Below, in pieces: positions 7,296 through 15,165 of a stretch of 35,273 nucleotides of DNA. This stretch comes from Fidelibacterota bacterium. GTDB lineage: Bacteria; Marinisomatota; Marinisomatia; Marinisomatales; TCS55. Each line of letters starts with the position of its first letter. Positions within the stretch are counted from its first letter, which is position 1. The notes under the pieces are model-generated. The model was not told the origin of the DNA. It saw only the letters and a list, made by a program, of their open reading frames with translations, and made no database searches. The translations under genes and the position numbers were made by a program. The stretch lies in NCBI GenBank assembly GCA_004124535.1, contig SCKQ01000023.1, positions 1-35,273 on the forward strand, given 5' to 3'.

Positions 7296-8531
7296 TTATT
7301 TCAATAAAATCATCTTTTTGGACTGCCGAAAATTTCCTGCTTGAATGGTGTAGATATAAACACCAGCAGCAACACCATGCCCATTATCATTGGTAGCATT
7401 CCAGCGATATGATCTGACTCCAGGATCCTGCCGTTCATTCACCAGCGTAGCAACTCTGTCACCCCGCATATCAAAAACAGCGATCGTCACAAATTCCGCC
7501 TTCGGTAGTTCATAGCTGAAAGTTGTTATCGGATTAAAGGGGTTGGGATAATTCTGTGAGAGGGATATTTGGTCTGGCAAAGTTGCAGGTGCAGCAATAC
7601 TCAGGATCGATCTTCCTGGCCCATTGACATAAGTATATTCATTACGTTTTCGAGGGCGCCACTCATCATTACGCCACCTGGACGAGACTGTTTCCACGAC
7701 CATCCCATCACCAGAAAATGCATTCTCCCGCAAGGCGACATTATTCCACGCATCGGCACTGTCCACTTTTTCCAAAAGAATTTCTACAGGGTTATGAGCA
7801 TCATCGCGACTGACAGTTAGCCTAGCTCTAGTCACCCAACTGGCATCGGTCCATTTATAAAACATTTTTTGAGATAGATCACCGTTATCATCATAAGAAT
7901 ATTCAGTCTTGTGCCGTTCAGTCCAGCTACTATCGGTCCATTTATATCCCACTTTTACATCTCTCTCGTCACTATCATTATATGAAATTTCCTGTAAATA
8001 ACGATTGGTCCAGGTACTGTCTTCCCAACGGTAGTAGGTATTATTCACGCATAACCCGCCTTCGTATTGTAATTCGGTCTGGGAGCGATTATGCCAGGAA
8101 TCACCATGCCACTTCAGTCGCGTTTTTTGGGTCAGGTCACCGCCGTCGTTATAGTCGTATTCATGCAAGGAACGATTGTACCAGGATCCATCCCAGTATA
8201 CCTGTTTAATACTTGAAGTAGGTGCGCCATTATCATTATTGGTATAAGATATATTAGCGCGCACTAACCATTCTTCGTCCCTGAATTTGTAAAATTCAGA
8301 CTCCGTTAAAAAACCGCTGTCATCATACGATTTCAGCCATTGCCATTTATTATGCCAGGCGCTATCCCACCAGATTTTCGTCGTCCTAGTATCAAAGTCA
8401 ATACTGTTTCGATAGGCAATGTTGCCCTCTTCCTCAGCAATAACTTCATCCAGCTGATCCGTCCCAAAACTGAAGGAAGTGATCATTGATAGCATTACAA
8501 TGAATTTTATACTTGTGAAATACGCTTTCAT
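7296..8531 (-). CDS. Secreted tandem-repeat protein with C-terminal type IX sorting domain
   Basis: There is a signal peptide (about residues 1-23, hydrophobic core FIVMLSMITSFSF). Residues of about 45-315 form a series of roughly 30-40-residue repeats with the pattern W-x-D-S-x-W-x-x-R-x(4)-Y-x-Y-(N/D)-D-x-G-D-L-x-x-K; the clearest are 'WTDSSWTERHKTEYSYDDNG' and its neighbours. The last ~85 residues are a FlgD-like sorting module: NYPNPFNPIT, then 'GVAAGVYIYTIQAG', ending KKMILLK. In the FCB group such modules direct a protein through the type IX system to the cell surface. The repeats resemble surface YD/RHS-like or MORN-like strand repeats, but I cannot assign a function. The ATG has AGAGGA about 10 bases upstream. 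Confidence 0.85.
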   Translation of the reverse strand: MKAYFTSIKFIVMLSMITSFSFGTDQLDEVIAEEEGNIAYRNSIDFDTRTTKIWWDSAWHNKWQWLKSYDDSGFLTESEFYKFRDEEWLVRANISYTNNDNGAPTSSIKQVYWDGSWYNRSLHEYDYNDGGDLTQKTRLKWHGDSWHNRSQTELQYEGGLCVNNTYYRWEDSTWTNRYLQEISYNDSDERDVKVGYKWTDSSWTERHKTEYSYDDNGDLSQKMFYKWTDASWVTRARLTVSRDDAHNPVEILLEKVDSADAWNNVALRENAFSGDGMVVETVSSRWRNDEWRPRKRNEYTYVNGPGRSILSIAAPATLPDQISLSQNYPNPFNPITTFSYELPKAEFVTIAVFDMRGDRVATLVNERQDPGVRSYRWNATNDNGHGVAAGVYIYTIQAGNFRQSKKMILLK

Positions 8532-8784
8532 ATTGATGGATCCTCTTTAAATATCTTCCGTTACAATTCTACGTGCTTGCCTGAACATATCCTAATTAAA
8601 TAAATAAGTACATTAATTTAATTACTGTTTTTATATATGGATCGTGATTAATGACTCGCAAAGCTATAAAAGGTTAAAATTTTTCCCCTATCTGGATAGC
8701 CTATTAATGGTGGTTTTTTAACTGACAACTACATCAATGGAAAAATTAAATGTAATTTTGTTCAACCATTTATAAGGATTAATC
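8532..8784. other. Divergent promoter region between the repeat protein and the deaminase fusion
   Basis: This A/T-rich, 253-base gap lies between two outward-facing genes, so it must hold promoters for both. For the rightward gene a plausible -35/-10 pair is CTGACA (8722-8727) and TTAAAT (8746-8751) with an 18-base spacer. I give that pair little weight because promoter consensus sequences differ in the FCB group. No operator-like palindrome stands out. Confidence 0.35.
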
Positions 8785-11100
8785 TTGATATCTCATTTTT
8801 CGCAGGTTGAAAACTGCTTTTTTGAAAGGTCCAATCTTGCAGAACCCACTACGCCAGTTCCCCATATTGTAGTCAAAAATGTGCCCGACCTGGGGTTGCT
8901 GACTGCACTCCGGTTCCTTGAATGGACGGCGGACAATCCCCAAGGTGTGATCAGTTTACCAACAGGAAAAACTCCAGAATACTTTATCAAGTGGACCCAG
9001 CAAATCCTTGCTAATTGGAACGACACCAAAATAGAAAAATTGCGCCGAGAGCATGGCTTAAGTATTTCTGACAAACCTGATTTGCACCAACTGCGATTTG
9101 TGCAAATCGACGAATTCTACCCGATCGATCCACAGCAGCATAATAGCATGTTCAATTATGTGCAGAAGTTTTATGTCAACGGATTTGGCCTGGATCCGAA
9201 AAATTGTCTGTTGATCAACTGTGCGGAAATCCCCCGCCCTAGCAGATATTTACAGCAAGATATTTTCCCCAATTTCATAATCGATCTTTCCCTGCGTCTC
9301 CGTGAACCAAAATCCGACATCGAGAAACGTCAAAAAAAGACCATCTTTGCCGTGGATCAATGGTGTAGTGAATACGAGAATCGGATTCAAGAACTGGGCG
9401 GCATTGGATTTTTTCTCGGCGGGATCGGTCCCGATGGCCACATTGCCTTCAATGTGCGTGGCTCGGACCATAATTCTACTACCCGAATTCTGGAAACAAA
9501 CTTCGAAACTCAGGCTGCATCTGCCGTAGATCTGGGTGGTATTGAGATATCCCGCAACCGACTGGCCCTCACTATTGGTCTATCCACCATTACCAGTAAT
9601 CCTGACGTAACAGCTATCATTTTCGCGGCGGGTGAAGCAAAAGCAAAAATTGTAAAAGATTCCCTGGAAAGTAACCCGGATATAAATTATCCCGCTACAG
9701 TACTGCAGCGTGTGTCCGGCAGTCGTTTTTATCTTACCAAAGGGGCCGCAGTATTGTTGGATGACATGCAAATCAGTCCGGCAGCCTGGACGCCAGTACA
9801 CACGGAACGGGCGGTGGTCCAGTTATGTAAAAAATTGAACAAGTTCGGGCACCATCTCACTCTGGATGATCTAACCAATGATCCTGTTACCGCTGCGATT
9901 CCTAACTTAAATGGAACTACCCTAGATACAGTTTTGGATTCGTTGAAAGGGAAAATCCAAAAATTGGCCAGTCTACCCAATAACAAAGCCATATTGCACA
10001 CTGGGCCCCATCATGACGATATACTATTAGGCTATTCACCACTGGTAACCCACCTTGTTCGTTCAGCAGAGAATAAAAATTATTTTGCTGTTATGACCTC
10101 TGGGTTTACTTCTGTTACAAACAGTTACATTTCCAGTATATTGAAAAAAACGCTTGAACTACTGCAAGTCGGCAAGATCCAAATGACGGATTACCCCGAT
10201 TTTTTCGAAAAGGGATTTCAGTTAAAAAAAGGTAAAGATGTTTACCATTATTTGGATAAGGTTGCCGCACAAAATTTTAATGGACAGATTCGTGGACTTT
10301 GCCACCGCACAGTGCGATCCTTGGTCAGTATCTACGAACTAAAATCCAAACAAGAACTGGCTAAAAAGATCGATCAAATCCTCGAATATTTATCTGGCTG
10401 CTATGATGGGGAAAAAAATCCACCAGATATTCAGCGTCTAAAAGGCATGCTGCGGGAATTCGAGGAAGAGTTGGCCTGGGCCCATTATGGTGTACGGATG
10501 GAGGACATTCACCATCTACGTTTGGGATTTTACACTGGTGATATATTCACTGAGATTCCAGAGCGGGGACGCGATGTGGAACCGATCTTGAATTTGATCA
10601 AGCAAACAAACCCTGATATTATTACTCTGGCACTTGATCCTGAAGGCAGTGGCCCTGATACACACTATAAAGTATTGCAGGCCATCGCGGAAGCCATTCG
10701 TATTTGGGAAAAAGAAAAGGATTTATCTAATGTACGCATCTGGGGATACCGCAATGTCTGGTATCGTTTTGATCCAGCTGAAGCAAACCTCATGTTTCCA
10801 GTTTCCCTGAATTCAATGGCTGTACTGCGGGATACATTTATGACCTGCTATCTCAGTCAGAAAGAAGCCTCATTCCCTAGCTACGAATTGGATGGTCCCT
10901 TCTGCGATCTGACCCAAAAAATATGGGTAGAACAGCACGCCACAATGGAACTGGCCCTGGGCAAGGATTTCTGGTATCAGAATGAACACCCCCACCTCCG
11001 GGCGACTCATGGGCTGGTATTTTTAAAAGAGATGACAGTCGATGATTTCCTCAGCCAAGCACGGTCACTTGAAGAAAGTGTCGAAGGGATTCAGGGCTAG
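8785..11100 (+). CDS. Glucosamine-6-phosphate deaminase-like (NagB) domain fused to a PIG-L-type deacetylase domain
   Basis: NagB converts glucosamine-6-P to fructose-6-P and ammonia; PIG-L (LmbE) enzymes remove N-acetyl groups from GlcNAc derivatives. Residues of about 25-330 are the NagB half: SLPTGKTP phosphate loop (57-64), QIDEFYP with the base Asp109, and GGIGPDGHIAFN with Asp217 and His219. Canonical NagB continues NEP with a catalytic Glu; here it is NVRG (Val224), as in the long NagB-like proteins of Bacteroidota. Residues of about 400-760 are the PIG-L half, with the metal motif PHHDD (408-412). The pairing suggests sequential deacetylation and deamination of an amino sugar. At 771 residues it is longer than the ~640-660 I recall for this architecture. 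Start: TTG at 8785, with AAGGATT 6-8 bases upstream; no ATG occurs before the NagB core. It stands alone, convergent with the next operon. Confidence 0.85.
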   Translation: MISHFSQVENCFFERSNLAEPTTPVPHIVVKNVPDLGLLTALRFLEWTADNPQGVISLPTGKTPEYFIKWTQQILANWNDTKIEKLRREHGLSISDKPDLHQLRFVQIDEFYPIDPQQHNSMFNYVQKFYVNGFGLDPKNCLLINCAEIPRPSRYLQQDIFPNFIIDLSLRLREPKSDIEKRQKKTIFAVDQWCSEYENRIQELGGIGFFLGGIGPDGHIAFNVRGSDHNSTTRILETNFETQAASAVDLGGIEISRNRLALTIGLSTITSNPDVTAIIFAAGEAKAKIVKDSLESNPDINYPATVLQRVSGSRFYLTKGAAVLLDDMQISPAAWTPVHTERAVVQLCKKLNKFGHHLTLDDLTNDPVTAAIPNLNGTTLDTVLDSLKGKIQKLASLPNNKAILHTGPHHDDILLGYSPLVTHLVRSAENKNYFAVMTSGFTSVTNSYISSILKKTLELLQVGKIQMTDYPDFFEKGFQLKKGKDVYHYLDKVAAQNFNGQIRGLCHRTVRSLVSIYELKSKQELAKKIDQILEYLSGCYDGEKNPPDIQRLKGMLREFEEELAWAHYGVRMEDIHHLRLGFYTGDIFTEIPERGRDVEPILNLIKQTNPDIITLALDPEGSGPDTHYKVLQAIAEAIRIWEKEKDLSNVRIWGYRNVWYRFDPAEANLMFPVSLNSMAVLRDTFMTCYLSQKEASFPSYELDGPFCDLTQKIWVEQHATMELALGKDFWYQNEHPHLRATHGLVFLKEMTVDDFLSQARSLEESVEGIQG

Positions 11101-11111
11101 ATTATATTTTT

Positions 11112-12083
11112 CTATTCTTGATTAGATATTATTTTATCAATTTGCTGCATCAGTGAATCGTCAAACTGGTCTACATAATCCAAAGTCTTCAAATTTTGCT
11201 TTAACTGTTCTGGCTTCGAAGCGCCCAGGATCACAGTACTTACATGTTTATTCTGTAAGCACCAGCCCAAAGCCATATTGACCAGCGGTATGCCTGCGGT
11301 ATCTGCTAATTGCTGTAATTGGTTCGCCTTATCAACCATAGCACGACCTACCTCACTTTCCAGCCGCTCACGCAAAAACTCGTAACCGCTCAGATTCATG
11401 CGTGTGTCTCCTAGAATACCATTTTTGTATTTTCCAGTTAATAATCCAGAAGCCAACGGCGACCAGGTTGTAGTACCAATACCCCTTTTGTTAAATAAAT
11501 CTAGATATTCTTTTTCCAGCTTCGACCGATTAAACATGTTATACTCTGGTTGTTCCATGGTCGGAGGCGTGAGATAATGTTTTTCCGCGACCTGGTAAGC
11601 TTCCTCAATTTGTGCAGCTTCCCATTCGGATGTTCCCCAGTATATGATCTTACCCTGAATGACCAATGCATGCATCGCCCGTACAGTTTCCTCAATCGGT
11701 GTTTCCGGGTCCGGTCGGTGACAAAAGAACAGATCTACATAATCGACCTGCAAACGCTGCAGTGCTGCATTGCAGGCATCCGTTAAATGTTTAGCGCTCA
11801 GTCCCCGCTGGGTTGGCAGCTGTCCGCCCCAGAAAGCTTTACTGGATACACAATAGGTATCACGGGTAAAACCGAGTGTTTTCAATGCTTCCCCCATTAT
11901 AATCTCTGATTCACCATTGGCATAGGCTTCAGCATTATCGAAGAAATTGACACCGGAATCGTAGGCGATTTTCAGCATTTCCGCGGCCAGAGACGTGTCC
12001 AATTGAAAAGAGAATGTGACCCAAGAACCATAAGAAAGCTCACTAACCTTTAATCCTGATTTACCAAGATTGCGATACTTCAT
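11112..12083 (-). CDS. Aldo/keto reductase (Kv-beta-like branch)
   Basis: This is an NADPH-dependent carbonyl reductase of the TIM-barrel AKR superfamily. The tetrad is visible: Asp49 and Tyr54 in FFDNAEAY, Lys82 in SSKAF, and His122 in FFCHRPD. The 323-residue length, the start MKYRNLGKSGLKVSELSYGS, and 'STVILGASKPEQLKQNL' near the C-terminus (cofactor phosphate region) match the voltage-gated potassium channel beta / YghZ-like group. The physiological substrate is unknown. It is the last gene of the minus-strand operon that begins at 15091, 30 bases after the phosphodiesterase, and ends in TAG 11 bases from the convergent deaminase fusion. Confidence 0.9.
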   Translation of the reverse strand: MKYRNLGKSGLKVSELSYGSWVTFSFQLDTSLAAEMLKIAYDSGVNFFDNAEAYANGESEIIMGEALKTLGFTRDTYCVSSKAFWGGQLPTQRGLSAKHLTDACNAALQRLQVDYVDLFFCHRPDPETPIEETVRAMHALVIQGKIIYWGTSEWEAAQIEEAYQVAEKHYLTPPTMEQPEYNMFNRSKLEKEYLDLFNKRGIGTTTWSPLASGLLTGKYKNGILGDTRMNLSGYEFLRERLESEVGRAMVDKANQLQQLADTAGIPLVNMALGWCLQNKHVSTVILGASKPEQLKQNLKTLDYVDQFDDSLMQQIDKIISNQE

Positions 12084-12113
12084 TTTTTTACCTGTTCCTT
12101 CTTGATTGCATTA

Positions 12114-13238
12114 TTATCGCTTTGTATCGTAAAACATACTATTCATCACCGGACCAACAGGCTGTTCATTGCTGTATTCAAAGCCCAAGAATGCACCAAT
12201 GGTTGCTGCGACCTGGCTGCTTGTCATTGGTTCATTATCTAATACTTCACCCATGGGTGGTGTATCCGGTCCAAGAACTGCCATCCAGACGTGTTCTGCG
12301 CCCGTAACCAAACTACCATGATTTCTCCAGGCATCGATCGTCTCATGACCGCGGCCATGGTCGGTGGTAATTAATATGGTGGTCTTATTTTTATAATGAT
12401 AATTCTTTTGTGTCCAGTTCCACAATTCAGCTATGTATTCATCCAAAAGATTCGTTGCAATAAGATATTGATCATATTTTCCTTCATGTGCATACTCATC
12501 CGTCTCATCATAAGCAATATATAATAGTTTTGGCTTGTGCTGCTTCAGATAATCCATGGCAAAGTGATGGGTGATGGCGTCATACCGTACACTTTTCCAG
12601 GGTACAGGGATCTGGAACATTATTTCATTTAATAATCCGATTTTCGGTCCATTATATTTGCCCTCGAATGGTTCCATGCCTGAATTTACCAAGATACCAG
12701 ACCTTTCTTCGTTAATGATAAAATCAAAAACATCCCAGGAACAGAAAGCTGCCACCTTCCCGCGAAAACCAGGCTGGTTATGGACATATTCGAGAATGGT
12801 TACATTAGGATTATTTTCTCGATCGTTGCTGTCCCGGGTTGAATCCACATAACCCACCAGCATTTCACTGAAACCAGGATATGAAAACCCGTGAGGGTTC
12901 GCAAGTGTAACTGCACCACCCTTCCGCACGTTCCCGTATATTTGCCCCTCGGTGTTGATTGTACTCCAGAAAAATGGCATTAATTTTTCTCTACGAGTCT
13001 GCGGTGTATCAGCCCAGTAATCTTCCAGTATTTGGTTACGTTCTTTTGTATACTCATCATTATTAATCAGCAAACTGTCCGCACCATAAAAGACTTCCTC
13101 CCAACGCAGTCCATCAAACGTAATAAAAATGACATTTCTGGTTTTTCCTTTGGCATTCAGCATAGAAATTGACAGTGTTAGCAGTAAAATAAATAGTTGG
13201 TTAGAATAATTCAGAATAGATCCAGATTTCGTTTTAAT
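12114..13238 (-). CDS. Secreted alkaline-phosphatase-superfamily phosphodiesterase / nucleotide pyrophosphatase-like hydrolase
   Basis: Metal-binding features of the superfamily are in order: FITFDGLRW (first Asp), GFSYPGFSEM (candidate Ser/Thr nucleophile region), 'IAYDETDEYAH' and 'TTDHGRGHE' (Asp and His metal ligands). The first ATG, at 13163, begins MLNAKGKTRN, which would cut a signal peptide in half. Upstream in the same frame lies KTKSGSIL, then NQLFILLLTLSISMLNA, a good signal peptide with a cleavage site after LNA. The frame is open only back to a TGA just upstream. The best start I see is an ATT at 13238, with GGGGA 5 bases upstream, giving 374 residues. ATT starts are rare, so a mutated ATG or a sequence error is possible. 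It is the third gene of the 15091-11112 operon. The substrate (phosphodiester, phosphonate or sulfate) is not clear. Confidence 0.8.
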   Translation of the reverse strand: MKTKSGSILNYSNQLFILLLTLSISMLNAKGKTRNVIFITFDGLRWEEVFYGADSLLINNDEYTKERNQILEDYWADTPQTRREKLMPFFWSTINTEGQIYGNVRKGGAVTLANPHGFSYPGFSEMLVGYVDSTRDSNDRENNPNVTILEYVHNQPGFRGKVAAFCSWDVFDFIINEERSGILVNSGMEPFEGKYNGPKIGLLNEIMFQIPVPWKSVRYDAITHHFAMDYLKQHKPKLLYIAYDETDEYAHEGKYDQYLIATNLLDEYIAELWNWTQKNYHYKNKTTILITTDHGRGHETIDAWRNHGSLVTGAEHVWMAVLGPDTPPMGEVLDNEPMTSSQVAATIGAFLGFEYSNEQPVGPVMNSMFYDTKR

Positions 13239-13261
13239 TGTATCCCCATAATTTCAAATAA

Positions 13262-14107
13262 TCAAGTTGAAGCTATATCAGAGCTGATCTGCCATAATCT
13301 CTTTCCAGTATCCATATTTCTGGATTCCCGGGAGCTGGTCTTTGGTTGGCATTTATAGAAATACTTACCAGAAACTCCCTTGACCTCAGGCGCAGAACAA
13401 AGAAAGATACTGGTTTTTGCCCCCTCTTCCGGATCAATAGCAGAAATCCGTTGGGCAATCTTTAATACTGGACCAAAAAACCCACCGATATTGTGCCCAA
13501 AATTTGTGGCCACAAATCCGGGGTGCAGACAATTAACTGTTATGTCTGCTGGTACCTTTTTCAACAATTCATAGGTGAATAAAACATTCGCCAGCTTGGA
13601 TTTTTGGTATGCTTTCCAAGCTTTATATTCTTGCTCACCATTCAGATTTTCAAAATCCATATCTACACCATAATGGGCATCAGATGATACATTTACGATC
13701 CGCGCCGGAGCACTGGACTTCAGTAATTCCATTAATTTATTTGTAAGTAAAAAATAGCTCATATGATTAAGGGCAAAGGTCCTTTCCAGGCCATCACTAG
13801 TTAGTTCATGTTTGGCAAAATATCCGCCTGCATTATTTAACAGTATATCCAAACGATCATAGTGGCTGATTACCTGTTCAGCGAGATCGCGCACTTCCTG
13901 CATGACTGCCAGGTCAGCCATAAGTAAATCGATATTTTCATTCCCACTACTGGATTTTAATTCAGCCAGAACGGTTGCTGATTTTTCGGGGTTTCGCCCA
14001 ACAATAATTACCTTGGCACCCTTCTCAGCCAAAACCCTAGCCGATACTTTACCGATGCCATCTGTCGCTCCTGTGACCAGGCAAACTTTTCCGTTCATAT
14101 CTGTCAT
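13262..14107 (-). CDS. Short-chain dehydrogenase/reductase (retinol-dehydrogenase-like)
   Basis: This is an NAD(P)-dependent oxidoreductase with a Rossmann fold. The cofactor loop is TGATDGIGK (12-20), the NNAGG motif follows, and the catalytic Ser (VNVSSDAHYG) and Tyr-x3-Lys (AYQKSK) are present. The 281 residues and the 'RTFALNHMSYFLLT' region match the retinol/WW-domain-oxidoreductase-like SDRs common in bacteria; the substrate is unknown. It is the second gene of the operon, 27 bases after the PqqB-like gene and 23 bases before the phosphodiesterase. It ends in TGA, an ordinary stop here. Confidence 0.9.
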   Translation of the reverse strand: MTDMNGKVCLVTGATDGIGKVSARVLAEKGAKVIIVGRNPEKSATVLAELKSSSGNENIDLLMADLAVMQEVRDLAEQVISHYDRLDILLNNAGGYFAKHELTSDGLERTFALNHMSYFLLTNKLMELLKSSAPARIVNVSSDAHYGVDMDFENLNGEQEYKAWKAYQKSKLANVLFTYELLKKVPADITVNCLHPGFVATNFGHNIGGFFGPVLKIAQRISAIDPEEGAKTSIFLCSAPEVKGVSGKYFYKCQPKTSSRESRNMDTGKRLWQISSDIAST

Positions 14108-14134
14108 GATTTTCCTTTTTGAGTATTAATATTA

Positions 14135-15091
14135 TTAAAAATTAATGATCTTTCCTTGTTCGGCCACCTGAAAACCAGCATTATTAAGTACCTTCCTGGC
14201 ATTACTTCCAGGCTGGTACAATGGATTGGTATGATTGAAATGAATAAAATGAATTTTCTGCTTTTCCTTTATAGATAAATTTGCGAATAATTGCATACTT
14301 TCAACAACGAATGGGTGCGGGATTTGGCTCATATTCCTTCCTGGCAATTCAGTCCCATCAAAAAATGTAGCATCCAAAAATAAATAGTCATTTCTTTCTA
14401 TTTCCGCAACGATGTCTTTTTGCCAGAGCTCCCATTTATCAATATCCGGAATAAACAGTACTGATTTATTTGGTCCCGATATATGAAAACCGACAGTTTC
14501 AGAATATTCATCGCGGTGCGGTACCAAAAATGGTGTGATTTTAATTTGATCGTTAATATTTATAATAACCCCATCCTGCAGTAGTTCAACATTAATGTTC
14601 TTCTTCGTTACTAATTGACTCCAGGGACCATTATCTGTAAGGAAATTCATCATTCGCGGCATGGCGTAAACAGGTATTTTATTAGCCCCCATAACTTCAA
14701 GCCCTAAATGAGCTAAACCCGTATAATGACCAACATGAGCATGGGTCAAAAAAATACCGGCAATATTAACCGGATTTTCACTGGCCGTAACATCATTGAT
14801 CATTTGTAGCTGCTCACGAAAATCAGGAGTTGCATCAAAGATCCAGCATCTATTTTTAGCATTATCTACAATTGCAATCGATGAGACCCAGCGGCGCAGT
14901 TCAGGGTATTTTTTAGGACCAATACAACATTTCTTCAAACAACCTGCTTGTGGATATCCGCCATCCTGGGCAACACCCAGAACATAAATAAATGTCTGAT
15001 CTGGTAACTGATCCGTATCCTTCCCAATATCACAGGAACAAAAAAATATAACTAAACTCGCAGATAATAGTTGTTTAACCAAAAAACGCAT
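14135..15091 (-). CDS. PqqB-like metallo-beta-lactamase-fold lipoprotein
   Basis: The N-terminus (MRFLVKQLLSASLVIFFCSC) is a lipoprotein signal with the lipid Cys in FFCSC. The mature part starts with the PqqB-like 'GVAQDGGYPQAGC...CC', a cysteine-rich segment that in PqqB binds zinc, followed by an MBL core. The usual HxHxDH motif reads HAHVGH, so the metal-binding Asp is replaced by Gly. 'PHRDEYSETVGF' and 'FIHFNHTNP' supply later ligands. PqqB itself acts in the cytoplasm in PQQ biosynthesis; no other pqq gene lies here and this one is membrane-anchored outside. A different hydrolase role is therefore likely. First gene of a four-gene operon, separated by 74 bases from the divergent selenoprotein gene. 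Confidence 0.8.
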   Translation of the reverse strand: MRFLVKQLLSASLVIFFCSCDIGKDTDQLPDQTFIYVLGVAQDGGYPQAGCLKKCCIGPKKYPELRRWVSSIAIVDNAKNRCWIFDATPDFREQLQMINDVTASENPVNIAGIFLTHAHVGHYTGLAHLGLEVMGANKIPVYAMPRMMNFLTDNGPWSQLVTKKNINVELLQDGVIININDQIKITPFLVPHRDEYSETVGFHISGPNKSVLFIPDIDKWELWQKDIVAEIERNDYLFLDATFFDGTELPGRNMSQIPHPFVVESMQLFANLSIKEKQKIHFIHFNHTNPLYQPGSNARKVLNNAGFQVAEQGKIINF

Positions 15092-15165
15092 CTTTTACAC
15101 TTTAAAAAATATTGCTCTAAACAATTTGCACCGGAGAACTTACACAAATATGGATAAATTAGACT

